A stretch of DNA of 64,000 nucleotides from Flavobacterium humidisoli (GCF_023272795.1 NZ_CP096829.1:4092001-4156000); one strand, 5' to 3'. Numbered from the stretch's first letter, positions 1 through 8,466 are shown. The notes: a model not told the origin generated them from the letters alone. Made by a program: numbers and translations.

Positions 1-289
1 TACTTGCATTCGCATGACGTTTAATAATATGTCTTGCATGATGATACGCTTTTGTCATAGCAGTACCCGACACAGTAGTTTCTGTATGTGTGTTGGCCAC
101 AAATGGTCCAAACTCATTTAAAAGTTTTTCTTCTATAGGGCGGTACAATCTTCCGCTGGCAGTCCAGTCAGTATAAATGATTGATTTTCTGCCATAAGGT
201 GACGTAAATTCTTGATTTATTCCGACAATGTTTTGTCTAAATTCCTGAAAATAAGTTTCTAGAGTGATGGTACTATTTTTGCTATTCAT
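1..289 (-). CDS. aminotransferase class V-fold PLP-dependent enzyme (N-terminal part, runs off the window)
   Basis: The reading frame starts at an ATG (287-289) on the minus strand and stays open to base 1, giving about 96 residues. The residues around YTDWTASGRLYRPIEE and FVANTHTETTVSG resemble the N-terminus of class V aminotransferase / cysteine-desulfurase-like proteins, where the conserved NTHTE-type segment lies ahead of the PLP-binding region. The PLP lysine would be outside the window, so catalytic competence cannot be judged. A Bacteroidota -7 element lies about 25 bases upstream. The gene is divergent from msrA. The substrate is unknown; it could be a desulfurase or another class V enzyme. 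Confidence 0.65.
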   Translation of the reverse strand, partial: MNSKNSTITLETYFQEFRQNIVGINQEFTSPYGRKSIIYTDWTASGRLYRPIEEKLLNEFGPFVANTHTETTVSGTAMTKAYHHARHIIKRHANAS

Positions 290-312
290 TAGTTGTGCCT
301 TGTGTTTGACTG

Positions 313-320
313 CAAATATA
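313..320 (-). promoter_or_regulatory. -7 promoter element for the class V aminotransferase gene
   Basis: On the minus strand this reads TATATTTG, matching the Bacteroidota -7 consensus TAnnTTTG, 23 bases before the ATG. No convincing -33 TTG stands at the usual 17-23 base spacing. Confidence 0.4.
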
Positions 321-471
321 TCGCTTTTTTATAATATTGCGAATTTATCAATAGTAAACTTCAAACATTACATTCCTGTCGGGTATCTTTAGTTAAAAGA
401 TCTTTTTTTTAATAAATTATCATAATATCCTATCGAATTAATAGGCATTAAACTAATAGAAAGTATTATTT

Positions 472-1005
472 ATGGGAAATTTATCAGTAGCTACCTTTGG
501 TGGCGGTTGTTTTTGGTGTATCGAAGCTGTAATTCAGCGTTTAAAAGGTGTAGAATCAATAAAATCAGGTTATTCAGATGGCTTTATAAAAAATCCAGCG
601 TATCGCGAAGTTTGTACTGGCAGAACTGGACATGCAGAAGTTATTCAAGTTACCTTTAATCCTGACATAATTTCATATCATGACTTAATTTTTATTTTTA
701 TGACAAGTCATGATCCAACAACTTTGAATCGTCAAGGTGGCGACAGTGGAACGCAATACCGCTCGATCATTTTATATCATAATGATGAGCAGAAAGAAAT
801 AGCAGAAAAAGTATTCGAAGAAGTACAGCCTGCTTATGCTGATCCAATTGTTACACAATTGAAGCCTTTTGAAGTTTTTTACGAAGCCGAAGATTATCAT
901 CAAAATTATTACAATGAAAATCAAGAAGCTGGATATTGCCAAGTGGTCATTGATCCAAAAATTCAAAAACTTAAAAAAATGTATGCTGATAAATTAATTG
1001 GCTAA
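472..1005 (+). CDS. msrA: peptide-methionine (S)-S-oxide reductase MsrA
   Basis: MsrA reduces the S-epimer of methionine sulfoxide in proteins and free methionine, using a catalytic cysteine that is regenerated through resolving cysteines and thioredoxin. The 177-residue protein has the family signature GCFWC with the catalytic Cys at residue 13, the GHAEV segment, and a C-terminal GYCQVV cysteine that would act as resolving residue. No signal peptide is visible, so it is cytoplasmic. Length is normal for a stand-alone MsrA without an MsrB domain. It is followed 103 bases later by selO on the same strand, another redox-related gene, suggesting a shared oxidative-stress context (inference). 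Confidence 0.95.
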   Translation: MGNLSVATFGGGCFWCIEAVIQRLKGVESIKSGYSDGFIKNPAYREVCTGRTGHAEVIQVTFNPDIISYHDLIFIFMTSHDPTTLNRQGGDSGTQYRSIILYHNDEQKEIAEKVFEEVQPAYADPIVTQLKPFEVFYEAEDYHQNYYNENQEAGYCQVVIDPKIQKLKKMYADKLIG

Positions 1006-1063
1006 TTTTTAAGTTAAGCCATAGATTATATTGATTGAAACATTTTAGTTAAAAAGAAAATCT

Positions 1064-1088
1064 TTTAAAATCCTTTAATCTGTGGCAA
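1064..1088 (+). repeat. dispersed intergenic repeat, family 1 (TTAATCTGTGGCAA)
   Basis: The gap between msrA and selO carries the half-element CTTTAATCTGTGGCAA. The same word, or its complement, recurs at 2682-2726 and around 8241-8275. Confidence 0.6.
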
Positions 1089-1108
1089 TAAAAGTAAAGA
1101 AATAAAAA

Positions 1109-2677
1109 ATGAAAAATCTCAAAATAAATAATCGATTTACTGCCGAACTGCCAGCAGATCCAGACTTGACAAACGAAATTCGTCAAGTAAAAAACACGCT
1201 GTTTTCTTATGTAAATCCGACAAAACCTTCAAATCCAGAATTAATTCATGCATCTGAAGAAGTTGCTGCATTAGTTGGAATTTCTAAGGATGAAATCCAA
1301 TCAGAAGAATTTTTAAATGCTTTCTCTGGAAAAGATATCCTTCCTGGCACGCAGCCGTATGCCATGTGTTATGCCGGACATCAATTTGGAAATTGGGCGG
1401 GACAATTGGGAGACGGACGTGCGATTAATTTAACTGAAATTGAAAACAACAATCAATTTTACACACTTCAATTAAAAGGTGCTGGAAAAACGCCTTATTC
1501 TAGAACTGCAGATGGTTTAGCCGTTTTACGTTCGTCTATAAGAGAATATTTATGCGCCGAAGCGATGCATTATTTAGGAGTTCCCACTACTCGATCACTT
1601 TCTCTGATTCTTTCAGGCGATCAGGTTTTAAGAGATATTTTGTACAATGGAAATCCTGCTTATGAAAAAGGTGCTGTGGTCTGCCGTGTGGCGCCGTCAT
1701 TTATTCGTTTTGGAAGTTTTGAAATGCTGACTGCTCGAAATGAGCTCAAAAATTTAAAAGAATTTGTAGAATTTACAATCAAACATTATTTTCCAGAAAT
1801 TACCGGCGAGCCTAAAGAACAATATTTACAATTCTTTAAAAAAGTGGCAGATACAACTCGAGAAATGATTCTGCACTGGCAGCGTGTCGGATTTGTTCAT
1901 GGCGTAATGAATACCGATAATATGTCGATTCATGGAATTACGATTGATTACGGTCCGTACGGATGGTTAGAAAACTACGATCCAAATTGGACTCCAAATA
2001 CTACAGACAGCCAAAATAGAAGATATCGTTTCGGAAATCAGCCTCAAGTTGCCCAGTGGAATTTATACCAATTAGCAAATGCTCTTTATCCTTTAATTAA
2101 TGAAGCTGAGCCTTTAGAAAAAATATTAGATTCATTTATTAATGATTACGAAGAGGATTATAAAAATATGTTTTTAAGTAAATTAGGGCTTTTTACTTCA
2201 AGTGAAACTGATGATAAAATTATTCAAGGAATTGAAGAAATTTTACAATTATCAGAAACTGATATGACTATCTTTTTCAGAAACCTAAGCCAGATTAAAA
2301 AGAATGATTCTGTAGAACAGGCATTTGAAAAAATTGAATATGCATTCTATTTACCAGAAGAAATAAAAGGCGAAATTCTAGATGCATGGCAAAAATGGTT
2401 TTCTGTTTATATTAGAAGATTAAATGTAGAAACACTTTCTGACGAAGAACGTACTGTGAAAATGAATCTCATAAATCCTAAATATGTATTGCGAAATTAT
2501 ATGGCACAACTGGCTATTGATGAGGCAGACAAAGGCGATTATTCTTTAGTTGATGAATTATTCCAACTATTAAAAAATCCGTATAATGAACAACCAGAAT
2601 CTGAAAAATGGTTTGCAAAACGCCCAGACTGGGCTAGATCTAAAGTAGGCTGTTCGATGCTTTCTTGTAGTTCTTAA
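1109..2677 (+). CDS. selO: protein adenylyltransferase SelO (YdiU family)
   Basis: SelO is a pseudokinase-fold enzyme that transfers AMP from ATP to Ser/Thr/Tyr residues of proteins, with a reported role in redox homeostasis. The 522-residue length fits the family. Visible signatures are the LKGAGKTPYSR nucleotide-binding segment followed by RSSIREYL, then HGVMNTDNMSI with TIDYGPYGWLE, which holds the metal-binding Asn and Asp. The C-terminus ends with Cys-x-x-x-Cys (VGCSMLSC), the redox region where animal homologues carry selenocysteine. No selenocysteine codon is needed here. The gene ends just before a strong hairpin made from an intergenic repeat. Targets in this organism are unknown. 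Confidence 0.95.
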   Translation: MKNLKINNRFTAELPADPDLTNEIRQVKNTLFSYVNPTKPSNPELIHASEEVAALVGISKDEIQSEEFLNAFSGKDILPGTQPYAMCYAGHQFGNWAGQLGDGRAINLTEIENNNQFYTLQLKGAGKTPYSRTADGLAVLRSSIREYLCAEAMHYLGVPTTRSLSLILSGDQVLRDILYNGNPAYEKGAVVCRVAPSFIRFGSFEMLTARNELKNLKEFVEFTIKHYFPEITGEPKEQYLQFFKKVADTTREMILHWQRVGFVHGVMNTDNMSIHGITIDYGPYGWLENYDPNWTPNTTDSQNRRYRFGNQPQVAQWNLYQLANALYPLINEAEPLEKILDSFINDYEEDYKNMFLSKLGLFTSSETDDKIIQGIEEILQLSETDMTIFFRNLSQIKKNDSVEQAFEKIEYAFYLPEEIKGEILDAWQKWFSVYIRRLNVETLSDEERTVKMNLINPKYVLRNYMAQLAIDEADKGDYSLVDELFQLLKNPYNEQPESEKWFAKRPDWARSKVGCSMLSCSS

Positions 2678-2681
2678 ATTG

Positions 2682-2726
2682 TTTTGCCACAGATTAATTA
2701 ATTAAATCATTTAATCTGTGGCAAAA
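2682..2726. terminator. bidirectional terminator between selO and ypdA, built from family 1 repeat
   Basis: Perfect 16-bp inverted repeat: TTTTGCCACAGATTAA, a 13-base AT loop, then its exact complement. It lies between the convergent stop codons of selO (2677) and ypdA (2729) and ends in A/T runs on both sides, so it can serve both strands. Confidence 0.8.
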
Positions 2727-2728
2727 AA

Positions 2729-3700
2729 TTATCTCGAAGTTATATAATCTACAATCATTGTGGCATGTACTCTTGAGTTTTCTATAAACCATTTATGCGT
2801 CTGCATTCCACCGCAGACAACACCTGCAAGAAATAATCCGTCAACATTAGTTTCCATCGTTTCAGGATTATATACAGGAATTTTTAATTCATCATTTGAA
2901 AGTTGGATTCCCATTCTTTCCAGAAAGCTCAAATCTGGTTTATAGCCCGTTAAGGCCAGAACAAAATCGTTTTCAATTGTAATTCTGCCGTTTGGAGTTT
3001 CAATTTCAACTTCATTTTCTCTAATTTCTGTAATATTAGATTCAAAATAAGCTTTTATACTTCCTTCCGCGATACGATTTTCTATATCTGGCTTTACCCA
3101 ATATTTTACTCGATTATTGATTTCGTTTTTACGAATAACCATTGTGACATCAGCACCTTTTCGCCAGCATTCCAAAGCTGCATCAACTGACGAATTATTA
3201 GCTCCAACAACCAAAACTTTTCTAAAAGCATACTCGTGCGCTTCTTTATAATAATGACGAACTTTTGGCAGATTTTCTCCAGGAATATTCATCTCTATCG
3301 GAATATCATAAAAACCTGTAGCGATCACCACATTTTTAGCTTGGTAATTTTGTTTATCGGTATTAATTTTAAAAATCCCATTGCTTTCTTTTTGAACTTC
3401 ATTTACTTTTTCAAATAAATTAATGTTGAATTTAAAATAACGATGAATGTTTCTGTAATATTCTAAAGCTTCCTGACGTCCCGGTTTTGGTGCAAGACAA
3501 TTAAAAGGAATTTCGCCAATTTCTAATCTTTCTGCAGTAGAAAAAAAAGTCATGTAAAGCGGATAATTGAAAATACTATTTACAATTGCACCCTTTTCTA
3601 TAATTAAATATTTTAGTTTTTTCTTTTCGGCTTCAATTGCGCAGGCAAGACCAATTGGCCCACCTCCTACTATAATAAGGTCATATATGGATTCTATCAT
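2729..3700 (-). CDS. ypdA: YpdA family putative bacillithiol disulfide reductase
   Basis: A 323-residue flavoprotein with an N-terminal FAD-binding Rossmann motif (IIVGGGPIG, residues 9-17) and a second, NADPH-binding, motif around VVGANNSSVDAALE. It matches the YpdA/Bdr family, which reduces oxidised bacillithiol disulfide with NADPH and lacks the CxxC of classic thioredoxin reductases; none is seen here either. Members of this phylum make bacillithiol, which fits. It is cytoplasmic. The gene follows the CYTH-domain gene with a 2-base gap, so the two are very likely cotranscribed and translationally coupled. No bacillithiol synthesis gene is in the window. Confidence 0.85.
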   Translation of the reverse strand: MIESIYDLIIVGGGPIGLACAIEAEKKKLKYLIIEKGAIVNSIFNYPLYMTFFSTAERLEIGEIPFNCLAPKPGRQEALEYYRNIHRYFKFNINLFEKVNEVQKESNGIFKINTDKQNYQAKNVVIATGFYDIPIEMNIPGENLPKVRHYYKEAHEYAFRKVLVVGANNSSVDAALECWRKGADVTMVIRKNEINNRVKYWVKPDIENRIAEGSIKAYFESNITEIRENEVEIETPNGRITIENDFVLALTGYKPDLSFLERMGIQLSNDELKIPVYNPETMETNVDGLFLAGVVCGGMQTHKWFIENSRVHATMIVDYITSR

Positions 3701-3702
3701 TT

Positions 3703-4176
3703 TTATTTTTGCCAGTCTTTAAAAGGATTTTTGCTTAAGTAAGCATTGTAATATCTTTCGTCGTTTGTTACTTCTTCACCCAGCCATTCAGGTTTTTCAA
3801 AAGTTTCATTTTCAGAGTTTAACTCGATTTCAGCCATTACCAAACCCTCATTTTCTCCATAAAATTCATCTACTTCAAAAATATGATCTCCAGATTTTAT
3901 TTCGTAACGTGTTTTTTCAATTTTGCCCTTTTCGCATAATTTCAACAGTTCTTGTGCTTCATCTAACGGAATCTCATTTTCCCATTCAAAACGAGACATA
4001 CCTCCGCTATTGCTTATTCCTTTTATGGTTATAAAGCCTTTATGCCCTTTAATTCTAATCCGAACTGTACGCTCGGGAGCAGAACTCAAATAACCTTGAG
4101 CAATATTATTCTGAGTAAAAGCTTGACTCTTGAAATCATTGGATTTTACAAGAAACTTTCTTTCTATTTCGACCAT
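3703..4176 (-). CDS. CYTH domain protein (triphosphate tunnel metalloenzyme)
   Basis: The 157-residue protein begins with VEIERKFLV, the ExExK signature of CYTH / triphosphate tunnel metalloenzymes, which bind triphosphate substrates through a beta-barrel tunnel and divalent metal. The rest contains alternating charged strands with RTVRIRIKG and a late AEIEL segment typical of the barrel. Stand-alone bacterial members are mostly inorganic triphosphatases; adenylate cyclase activity is known for only some. It is the first gene of a two-gene operon with ypdA. Substrate is unassigned. Confidence 0.85.
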   Translation of the reverse strand: MVEIERKFLVKSNDFKSQAFTQNNIAQGYLSSAPERTVRIRIKGHKGFITIKGISNSGGMSRFEWENEIPLDEAQELLKLCEKGKIEKTRYEIKSGDHIFEVDEFYGENEGLVMAEIELNSENETFEKPEWLGEEVTNDERYYNAYLSKNPFKDWQK

Positions 4177-4329
4177 TTTAACTGTAGATTATTTTTTATG
4201 CAAGTTACTCATTTTAATCAAGTCTTTGAATGTATAAAAGTCAAAAAACAAGTCAGTTTGTTTTTCTTCACTTTAAATATGCAATATTAAAATAACTGAT
4301 TATTAATGCGTTATGATTATTATTTTAAT

Positions 4330-4337
4330 TAAATTTG
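4330..4337 (+). promoter_or_regulatory. -7 promoter element for the OmpA-domain gene
   Basis: TAAATTTG matches TAnnTTTG and lies 22 bases before the ATG at 4360. A clear -33 TTG is not visible. Confidence 0.4.
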
Positions 4338-4359
4338 ATAGAATCTTAATCCGAAATAT

Positions 4360-5271
4360 ATGTCTAAAAAAGCACTTTACTTGTTAGGCATTGCAATAAC
4401 CATCATTTTGGGTACTTTTTTATATCTGAAATTTTGCTGCAACTGCTGTGAAAAAACAACAACGGACATTACTCCAAAAACAGTTCCTCCTACTGCCGCA
4501 GAGCCAAATTTTGTTCCGTTTGTATTAAATGGTCCTGGACTTAATTATCAGACAAATGATAATTTAAAGTTCCTTAAAAATAGTGCAAAGCTTATTATGC
4601 CTGTGAGTGACTCGGTCACAACTGGCATTGATAACTTAAAGAAATTCTTAGAAGCAAATCCGAAACAGAAAATTACAATAACTGGTTACGCAACTTCGGA
4701 CGAAACCAATTCTACTACTTTTGAAAATCTTGGTTTGGCAAGGGCCAATGATGTTAAGAATTATTTTGTTTCTGAAGGACTGTCAGAAAATCAGTTTTCT
4801 ACTAAAGGAACCATTTTAGATAAATGGAAAATGAGCGGTGATACGCTCTTAGGGCCTGCGGAATACTTATTTGAAACGATAGATTCTGTTGCAACATCAA
4901 ATGATGAGTGGAGTGTACTAAAGGAAAAAATAAATGCTGATCCGTTAATTCTACATTTTAATACAAATAAATCTAGCCAGAAATTAAGCGATGTTGAAAA
5001 GCAAAAAGTTACTGACATCGTCAAATACGCCAAGAATGTAAAAGATGCGGTTATTGTAGTTGTTGGGCATTCTGATAACGTTGGAAATCGCGATTCAAAC
5101 ATTATTTTAGGACAAAAAAGAGCCGATTTTTCTAAAGATTATCTCTCTAAAAACGGAATCGATAATGCGAAAATTGAAACACAATCTAAAGGTCCGGATG
5201 AGCCTATTGGCAATAATACTACTGCAGAAGGAAAAGCTTCAAATAGAAGAACTGTAATTACCATTAAATAA
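4360..5271 (+). CDS. membrane-anchored protein with two OmpA-like domains
   Basis: 303 residues. A hydrophobic N-terminal segment (about residues 5-24) is followed directly by a cysteine cluster FCCNCC (residues 25-30), then two OmpA_C-like alpha/beta domains at roughly 70-170 and 205-303. The second has the peptidoglycan-binding pattern, with Asp in GHSDNVG and Arg in GQKRAD. The first is more diverged (GYATSDETN...LARAND). The layout suggests an inner-membrane anchored periplasmic protein that holds the cell wall. It is followed 11 bases downstream by a second membrane-anchored protein, and the two are probably an operon. The cysteine cluster right after the membrane segment is unusual. Confidence 0.8.
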   Translation: MSKKALYLLGIAITIILGTFLYLKFCCNCCEKTTTDITPKTVPPTAAEPNFVPFVLNGPGLNYQTNDNLKFLKNSAKLIMPVSDSVTTGIDNLKKFLEANPKQKITITGYATSDETNSTTFENLGLARANDVKNYFVSEGLSENQFSTKGTILDKWKMSGDTLLGPAEYLFETIDSVATSNDEWSVLKEKINADPLILHFNTNKSSQKLSDVEKQKVTDIVKYAKNVKDAVIVVVGHSDNVGNRDSNIILGQKRADFSKDYLSKNGIDNAKIETQSKGPDEPIGNNTTAEGKASNRRTVITIK

Positions 5272-5282
5272 CATAAAAATAT

Positions 5283-5831
5283 ATGATCATGAATATACCT
5301 TGTATCTTAATACCTATTCTAATAGGTTTAATTTGTGGAATCTTAGGTTATTTACTAGGAAAAATGAATTCGAAAAACGATGATTCGCTTTCAGCATCAC
5401 TTCAAGCTGATTTAGATGCCTGTAAGGCGAATACACGAAATTTAAATGCAAAAATATCTACACTAGAAGCAGATTTGGCAGCAAAAGCCAAAGCTTCGGT
5501 ACAATCTTTTGCTACTGGTCCTGCAGTCATCGCTTTTGATGCTGGTTTGGCGGCAAATATATTAGGAAAGAAAATTAAAGAAAATGATTTAAAAATTGTA
5601 GAAGGAATTGGCCCTAAAATAGAAGCTCTTTTCAATGCTGCAGGAGTCAAAACCTGGTACGAGCTTTCACAAACTTCTACCGAAAAAATGCAATCTATTC
5701 TAGATGCAGGAGGAGAAAACTACGCCATGCATAATCCAAGCACATGGGCTAAACAAGCACTCTGGGCTTATCAAGGCAAATGGCAGGATTTAAAAGAATG
5801 GCAAGATAATCTTTTAGGAGGAAAAGAGTAA
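5283..5831 (+). CDS. membrane-anchored helix-hairpin-helix (DUF4332-like) protein
   Basis: 182 residues: an N-terminal membrane segment rich in Ile/Gly (residues 4-28), a coiled-coil-like stretch (about 38-70) with alanine-rich heptads, then a C-terminal segment KIVEGIGPKIEALFNAAGV that fits the helix-hairpin-helix fold seen in DUF4332-type and L21-associated domains. The tail has an aromatic cluster ending in LKEWQDNLLGG. Two start codons are possible (5283 and 5289). Its role is unknown. The pairing with an OmpA-domain protein and a shared anchoring style suggest joint work at the envelope (inference). HHH folds often bind DNA, but in a membrane-anchored protein that is uncertain. Confidence 0.75.
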   Translation: MIMNIPCILIPILIGLICGILGYLLGKMNSKNDDSLSASLQADLDACKANTRNLNAKISTLEADLAAKAKASVQSFATGPAVIAFDAGLAANILGKKIKENDLKIVEGIGPKIEALFNAAGVKTWYELSQTSTEKMQSILDAGGENYAMHNPSTWAKQALWAYQGKWQDLKEWQDNLLGGKE

Positions 5832-5837
5832 AAAATA

Positions 5838-5900
5838 GGTTCAAAGGTACATAGTTGCAAAGGTTCACAGATTTTACCTTTGTCACTCTGTACCTTTGAA
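5838..5900. repeat. dispersed intergenic repeat, family 3 (CAAAGGTACA / TACCTTTGA), overlapping the menC stop
   Basis: Contains TTCAAAGGTACATAG, GCAAAGGTTCACAG, TTACCTTTGTCACTC and TGTACCTTTGAAAC, that is alternating direct and inverted copies of one word. A related block lies at 16857-16913. The 3' end of menC, including its TGA stop, is read from this element. Confidence 0.65.
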
Positions 5901-6926
5901 ACTTTCCCAATTTTTAGAAAAATTATACCAAAGTTGGCCATTTTTCACTTCAAGCGGACAATCTATATTATTAGTATATAAAGCTCCTGTTCCTAAACCT
6001 TGTGGCATATCTGATTTTAAAGTAAAGGTCCATTGCGCAATGGCATTCAATCCGATATTACTTTCTAATGCCGAAGTAATCCACCAACCTATATTATACT
6101 TTTCTGCAAGGGTAATCCATTCTTGTGTGCCACGAAAACCGCCGACAAAGCTTGGTTTTAAAATAATATATTGAGGTTGGATTTCTTGGAGCAATTTTTC
6201 TTTTTCTTCAAATAAAAACACTCCAATAAGCTCTTCGTCTAAAGCAATTGAAAATGGAGTTTGTTTGCACAATTCTGCCATTTTTTCAATTTGACCTTTT
6301 TTAATTGGCTGCTCTATACTATGGAGTTGAAATTGATGTAATTGATTCAATTTATTTAAAGCTTCTATTGAAGAAAAAGCACCATTAGCATCTACTCTGA
6401 TTTCTATTTCTTCTGGAGAAAAATGAGTCCTTATGAATTGCAATAATTCTAGTTCTTTATTAAAATCAATAGCGCCAATTTTAAGTTTTATACAGTTAAA
6501 ACCGTCGGCCAATTTCTCTTCTATTTGCTGTTTCATAAAAGCAGCTTCGCCCATCCAAACTAATCCGTTTATAGGAATTGAAGCAGTGTTTTTTGTAAAA
6601 TCTGAAGGGAATAAAATAAATGGATTTTCGCTTTTAAGAGACAAAAAAGCCATTTCTAAGCCAAATTGAATAGAAGGAAATTCTAATAAGGAATTCCAAA
6701 GTTCGGTTTCTCCTAAATGAATATTATCGCAAGTCCATTTTAGTTTTTCTTCATAGTCCTCACGGTCATCTGCACTTAAGCCACGAAGTATACCGCACTC
6801 TCCTATTCCTTTTTTGCCATTTTCTTCCAGAATTATAAACCAAGTTTCTTTCTCGGTCATAATTCCTCTTGAAGTTCCTGACGGACGTTTAAACTCTAAT
6901 AAATATTTTTGATAAGATGCTTTCAT
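5883..6926 (-). CDS. menC: o-succinylbenzoate synthase MenC
   Basis: MenC dehydrates SHCHC to o-succinylbenzoate in menaquinone synthesis. The 347-residue protein is an enolase-superfamily member. In the barrel I can place the KLK catalytic lysines (147, 149), DANG with metal ligand Asp179, EQPI with Glu205, DEEL with Asp230, and ILKPS with Lys257. The last residues (SFKGTE and the stop) are encoded inside a dispersed intergenic repeat, so the C-terminus may have been altered by that element. It is the last of the minus-strand men genes here. No menE follows it, because the next genes lie on the other strand. Confidence 0.92.
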   Translation of the reverse strand: MKASYQKYLLEFKRPSGTSRGIMTEKETWFIILEENGKKGIGECGILRGLSADDREDYEEKLKWTCDNIHLGETELWNSLLEFPSIQFGLEMAFLSLKSENPFILFPSDFTKNTASIPINGLVWMGEAAFMKQQIEEKLADGFNCIKLKIGAIDFNKELELLQFIRTHFSPEEIEIRVDANGAFSSIEALNKLNQLHQFQLHSIEQPIKKGQIEKMAELCKQTPFSIALDEELIGVFLFEEKEKLLQEIQPQYIILKPSFVGGFRGTQEWITLAEKYNIGWWITSALESNIGLNAIAQWTFTLKSDMPQGLGTGALYTNNIDCPLEVKNGQLWYNFSKNWESFKGTE

Positions 6927-6934
6927 TTTTTTTT

Positions 6935-6970
6935 AAGATGCTGAGTTGCTAAGATACTGAGCTGCTAAGC
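6935..6970. repeat. dispersed intergenic repeat, family 2 (CTTAG/CTAAG-rich)
   Basis: The block reads AAGATGCTGAGTTGCTAAG followed by ATACTGAGCTGCTAAG, immediately upstream of menC. The same style of repeat, CTTAGAATCTTAG, recurs at 25738-25772, 42594-42625 and 42732-42768. Confidence 0.6.
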
Positions 6971-7019
6971 TTAAAAACAGACTTTAAGAAGCATCTAAAC
7001 CACTTAGTGTTTTAAAAGC

Positions 7020-8258
7020 TTAATTATATAATTTTAAGATTTTTTCAAAATCCTTGGTCGGAAGTCCTGCTTTTTCAAATGCTGCAAAGTCTAATTTTGT
7101 TTTGGCAATCCAGCTTAAGCTATCTGTTACATTTTGTGTTTGGTATTTTTTGTAAATCGCTTTAGCGGCACTATAATCGTCGCTTACTAAATAAGTATGT
7201 GCTAGATTTAATTTCACTAATAATTCAGTATCATCCAATTTTTCACCTTCTAAAAGAACTTTTAATGCTTTCGCATATTGTTTGGTCAAAATATAGCAAT
7301 AGCCTAAAGAACTGTAATCTAATGCAGTTGCTTTGCCTTCGCTAACAATTGTGTTTAACTTTGGAATTGCCTCATTGTATTTTTGAGCTTTAATTAAAGA
7401 AGCGACTTGCGTTCTCAAATCGTTGAATACATTTTTAGAAATATCGGCATCTTTGTAACAGCTGTTTCCAAAATCTTTGTACACTTTTGTCTTTTCTACG
7501 GCTAATAATTTTTGAAACTCGTCGTAACGATATTGCTTCATAATTTTATTTAAAATGCAAACACAGAAATCATCCGAATTGGCCATTTTTTGTGCCATTG
7601 TAGAAGTTTTGCACAAACTTATAATTTCATTTTTATTGTCTTGATTCCAACCACGGCTTAATTTAACATCAACCCAAGGCACCACTTCTATAACAACTTT
7701 CTGACTCAAAATCCAATTTTTGCTTTCAAGGCCAAACCAAATAGTGCTAATATCTTCTTTTAAACATGATGATTTGTTCACAGATAGACGTTTGGCATCT
7801 TTGCTTACAGGTTCTGCCTGAGAATAGCAGGCATTGTCAATTCTACCGTCTGAAATATATTTTTTAGCATTTTCATTAGATGTAAAAATCGAATAAGTAC
7901 ATTTATCATCTCCTGAAATTTTTGACATCAGGAAAACCGCACCAGCTGAACCCTGACTTATTCCTGTTGGATCTGGAATTGCTTTTAACACAGAGACCAA
8001 ACTATTGGCCATCTCTTGATTCTTGTCTAAAAGTGTTATTCTGTATACAATTTCTGTAGTCCCAACCGGTAAATCTTCTGTTGGTATAGAAACTCTATCA
8101 CGTGCCGGAACCATAATTTCTTTGGTTGTAGCTCGTTCTTTATCCCAATAACCGTCTTTTTGTGCAAACGCATTACTGGAAATTGCGATAAATAGTAAGA
8201 ATAGGATTTGTTTGAAAGTTGTATTTTGTGATGATGCTTTAATTGCCACAGATTTCAC
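7020..8258 (-). CDS. secreted TPR-repeat protein of unknown function
   Basis: 412 residues from a GTG start. A signal peptide with hydrophobic core ILFLLFIAIS and cleavage after AFA (Q is the next residue) indicates export. The middle part is cysteine-rich (about seven Cys, including CVC) and not recognised. The C-terminal third contains TPR-like helices (ASLIKAQKYNEAIPKL, LDYSSLGYCYILTKQYAKAL, LAHTYLVSDDYSAAKAIY). The start is odd: no ATG or TTG is in place before the signal peptide. The only usable codons are two GTGs (8256-8258 and 8247-8249), both inside a family 1 intergenic repeat, and an in-frame stop lies just upstream. It sits between menC and a metallo-hydrolase on the same strand. 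Function is not known. Confidence 0.75.
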   Translation of the reverse strand: MKSVAIKASSQNTTFKQILFLLFIAISSNAFAQKDGYWDKERATTKEIMVPARDRVSIPTEDLPVGTTEIVYRITLLDKNQEMANSLVSVLKAIPDPTGISQGSAGAVFLMSKISGDDKCTYSIFTSNENAKKYISDGRIDNACYSQAEPVSKDAKRLSVNKSSCLKEDISTIWFGLESKNWILSQKVVIEVVPWVDVKLSRGWNQDNKNEIISLCKTSTMAQKMANSDDFCVCILNKIMKQYRYDEFQKLLAVEKTKVYKDFGNSCYKDADISKNVFNDLRTQVASLIKAQKYNEAIPKLNTIVSEGKATALDYSSLGYCYILTKQYAKALKVLLEGEKLDDTELLVKLNLAHTYLVSDDYSAAKAIYKKYQTQNVTDSLSWIAKTKLDFAAFEKAGLPTKDFEKILKLYN

Positions 8259-8275
8259 AGATTAAAATGATTTTT
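8241..8275. repeat. dispersed intergenic repeat, family 1, overlapping the TPR gene start
   Basis: TTGCCACAGATTTCACAG followed by ATTAAAATGATTTT; the same GCCACAGATT word as at 2682-2726. Both candidate GTG start codons of the TPR gene lie within it. Confidence 0.65.
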
Positions 8276-8404
8276 ATTTTAAAAACTTCACTATATAAAT
8301 AGCACATATTGTGCCAAATAACTTTCTTAAGGAAATGATGAGTGCCCTTATGCGGATTACTTCATTCGTGTTTTTTATTTAAAGTTCAATGAACTCTTTC
8401 TAAG

Positions 8405-8450
8405 ACTATATCTTTTTAAAACAGTTTTCTTTGCCTTAAAAAGATATAGT
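8405..8450 (-). terminator. terminator after the metal-dependent hydrolase
   Basis: Perfect 15-bp inverted repeat (ACTATATCTTTTTAA and its complement) with a 16-base loop, located 17 bases after the hydrolase stop codon on the minus strand. Confidence 0.6.
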
Positions 8451-8466
8451 TAAAAGATGAGATAAA

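Noticed and set aside
6966..7021. Possible terminator between the TPR gene and menC
   Set aside because: The AAGCTT-centred arms pair imperfectly and overlap both the stop codon and a dispersed repeat, so I did not call it.
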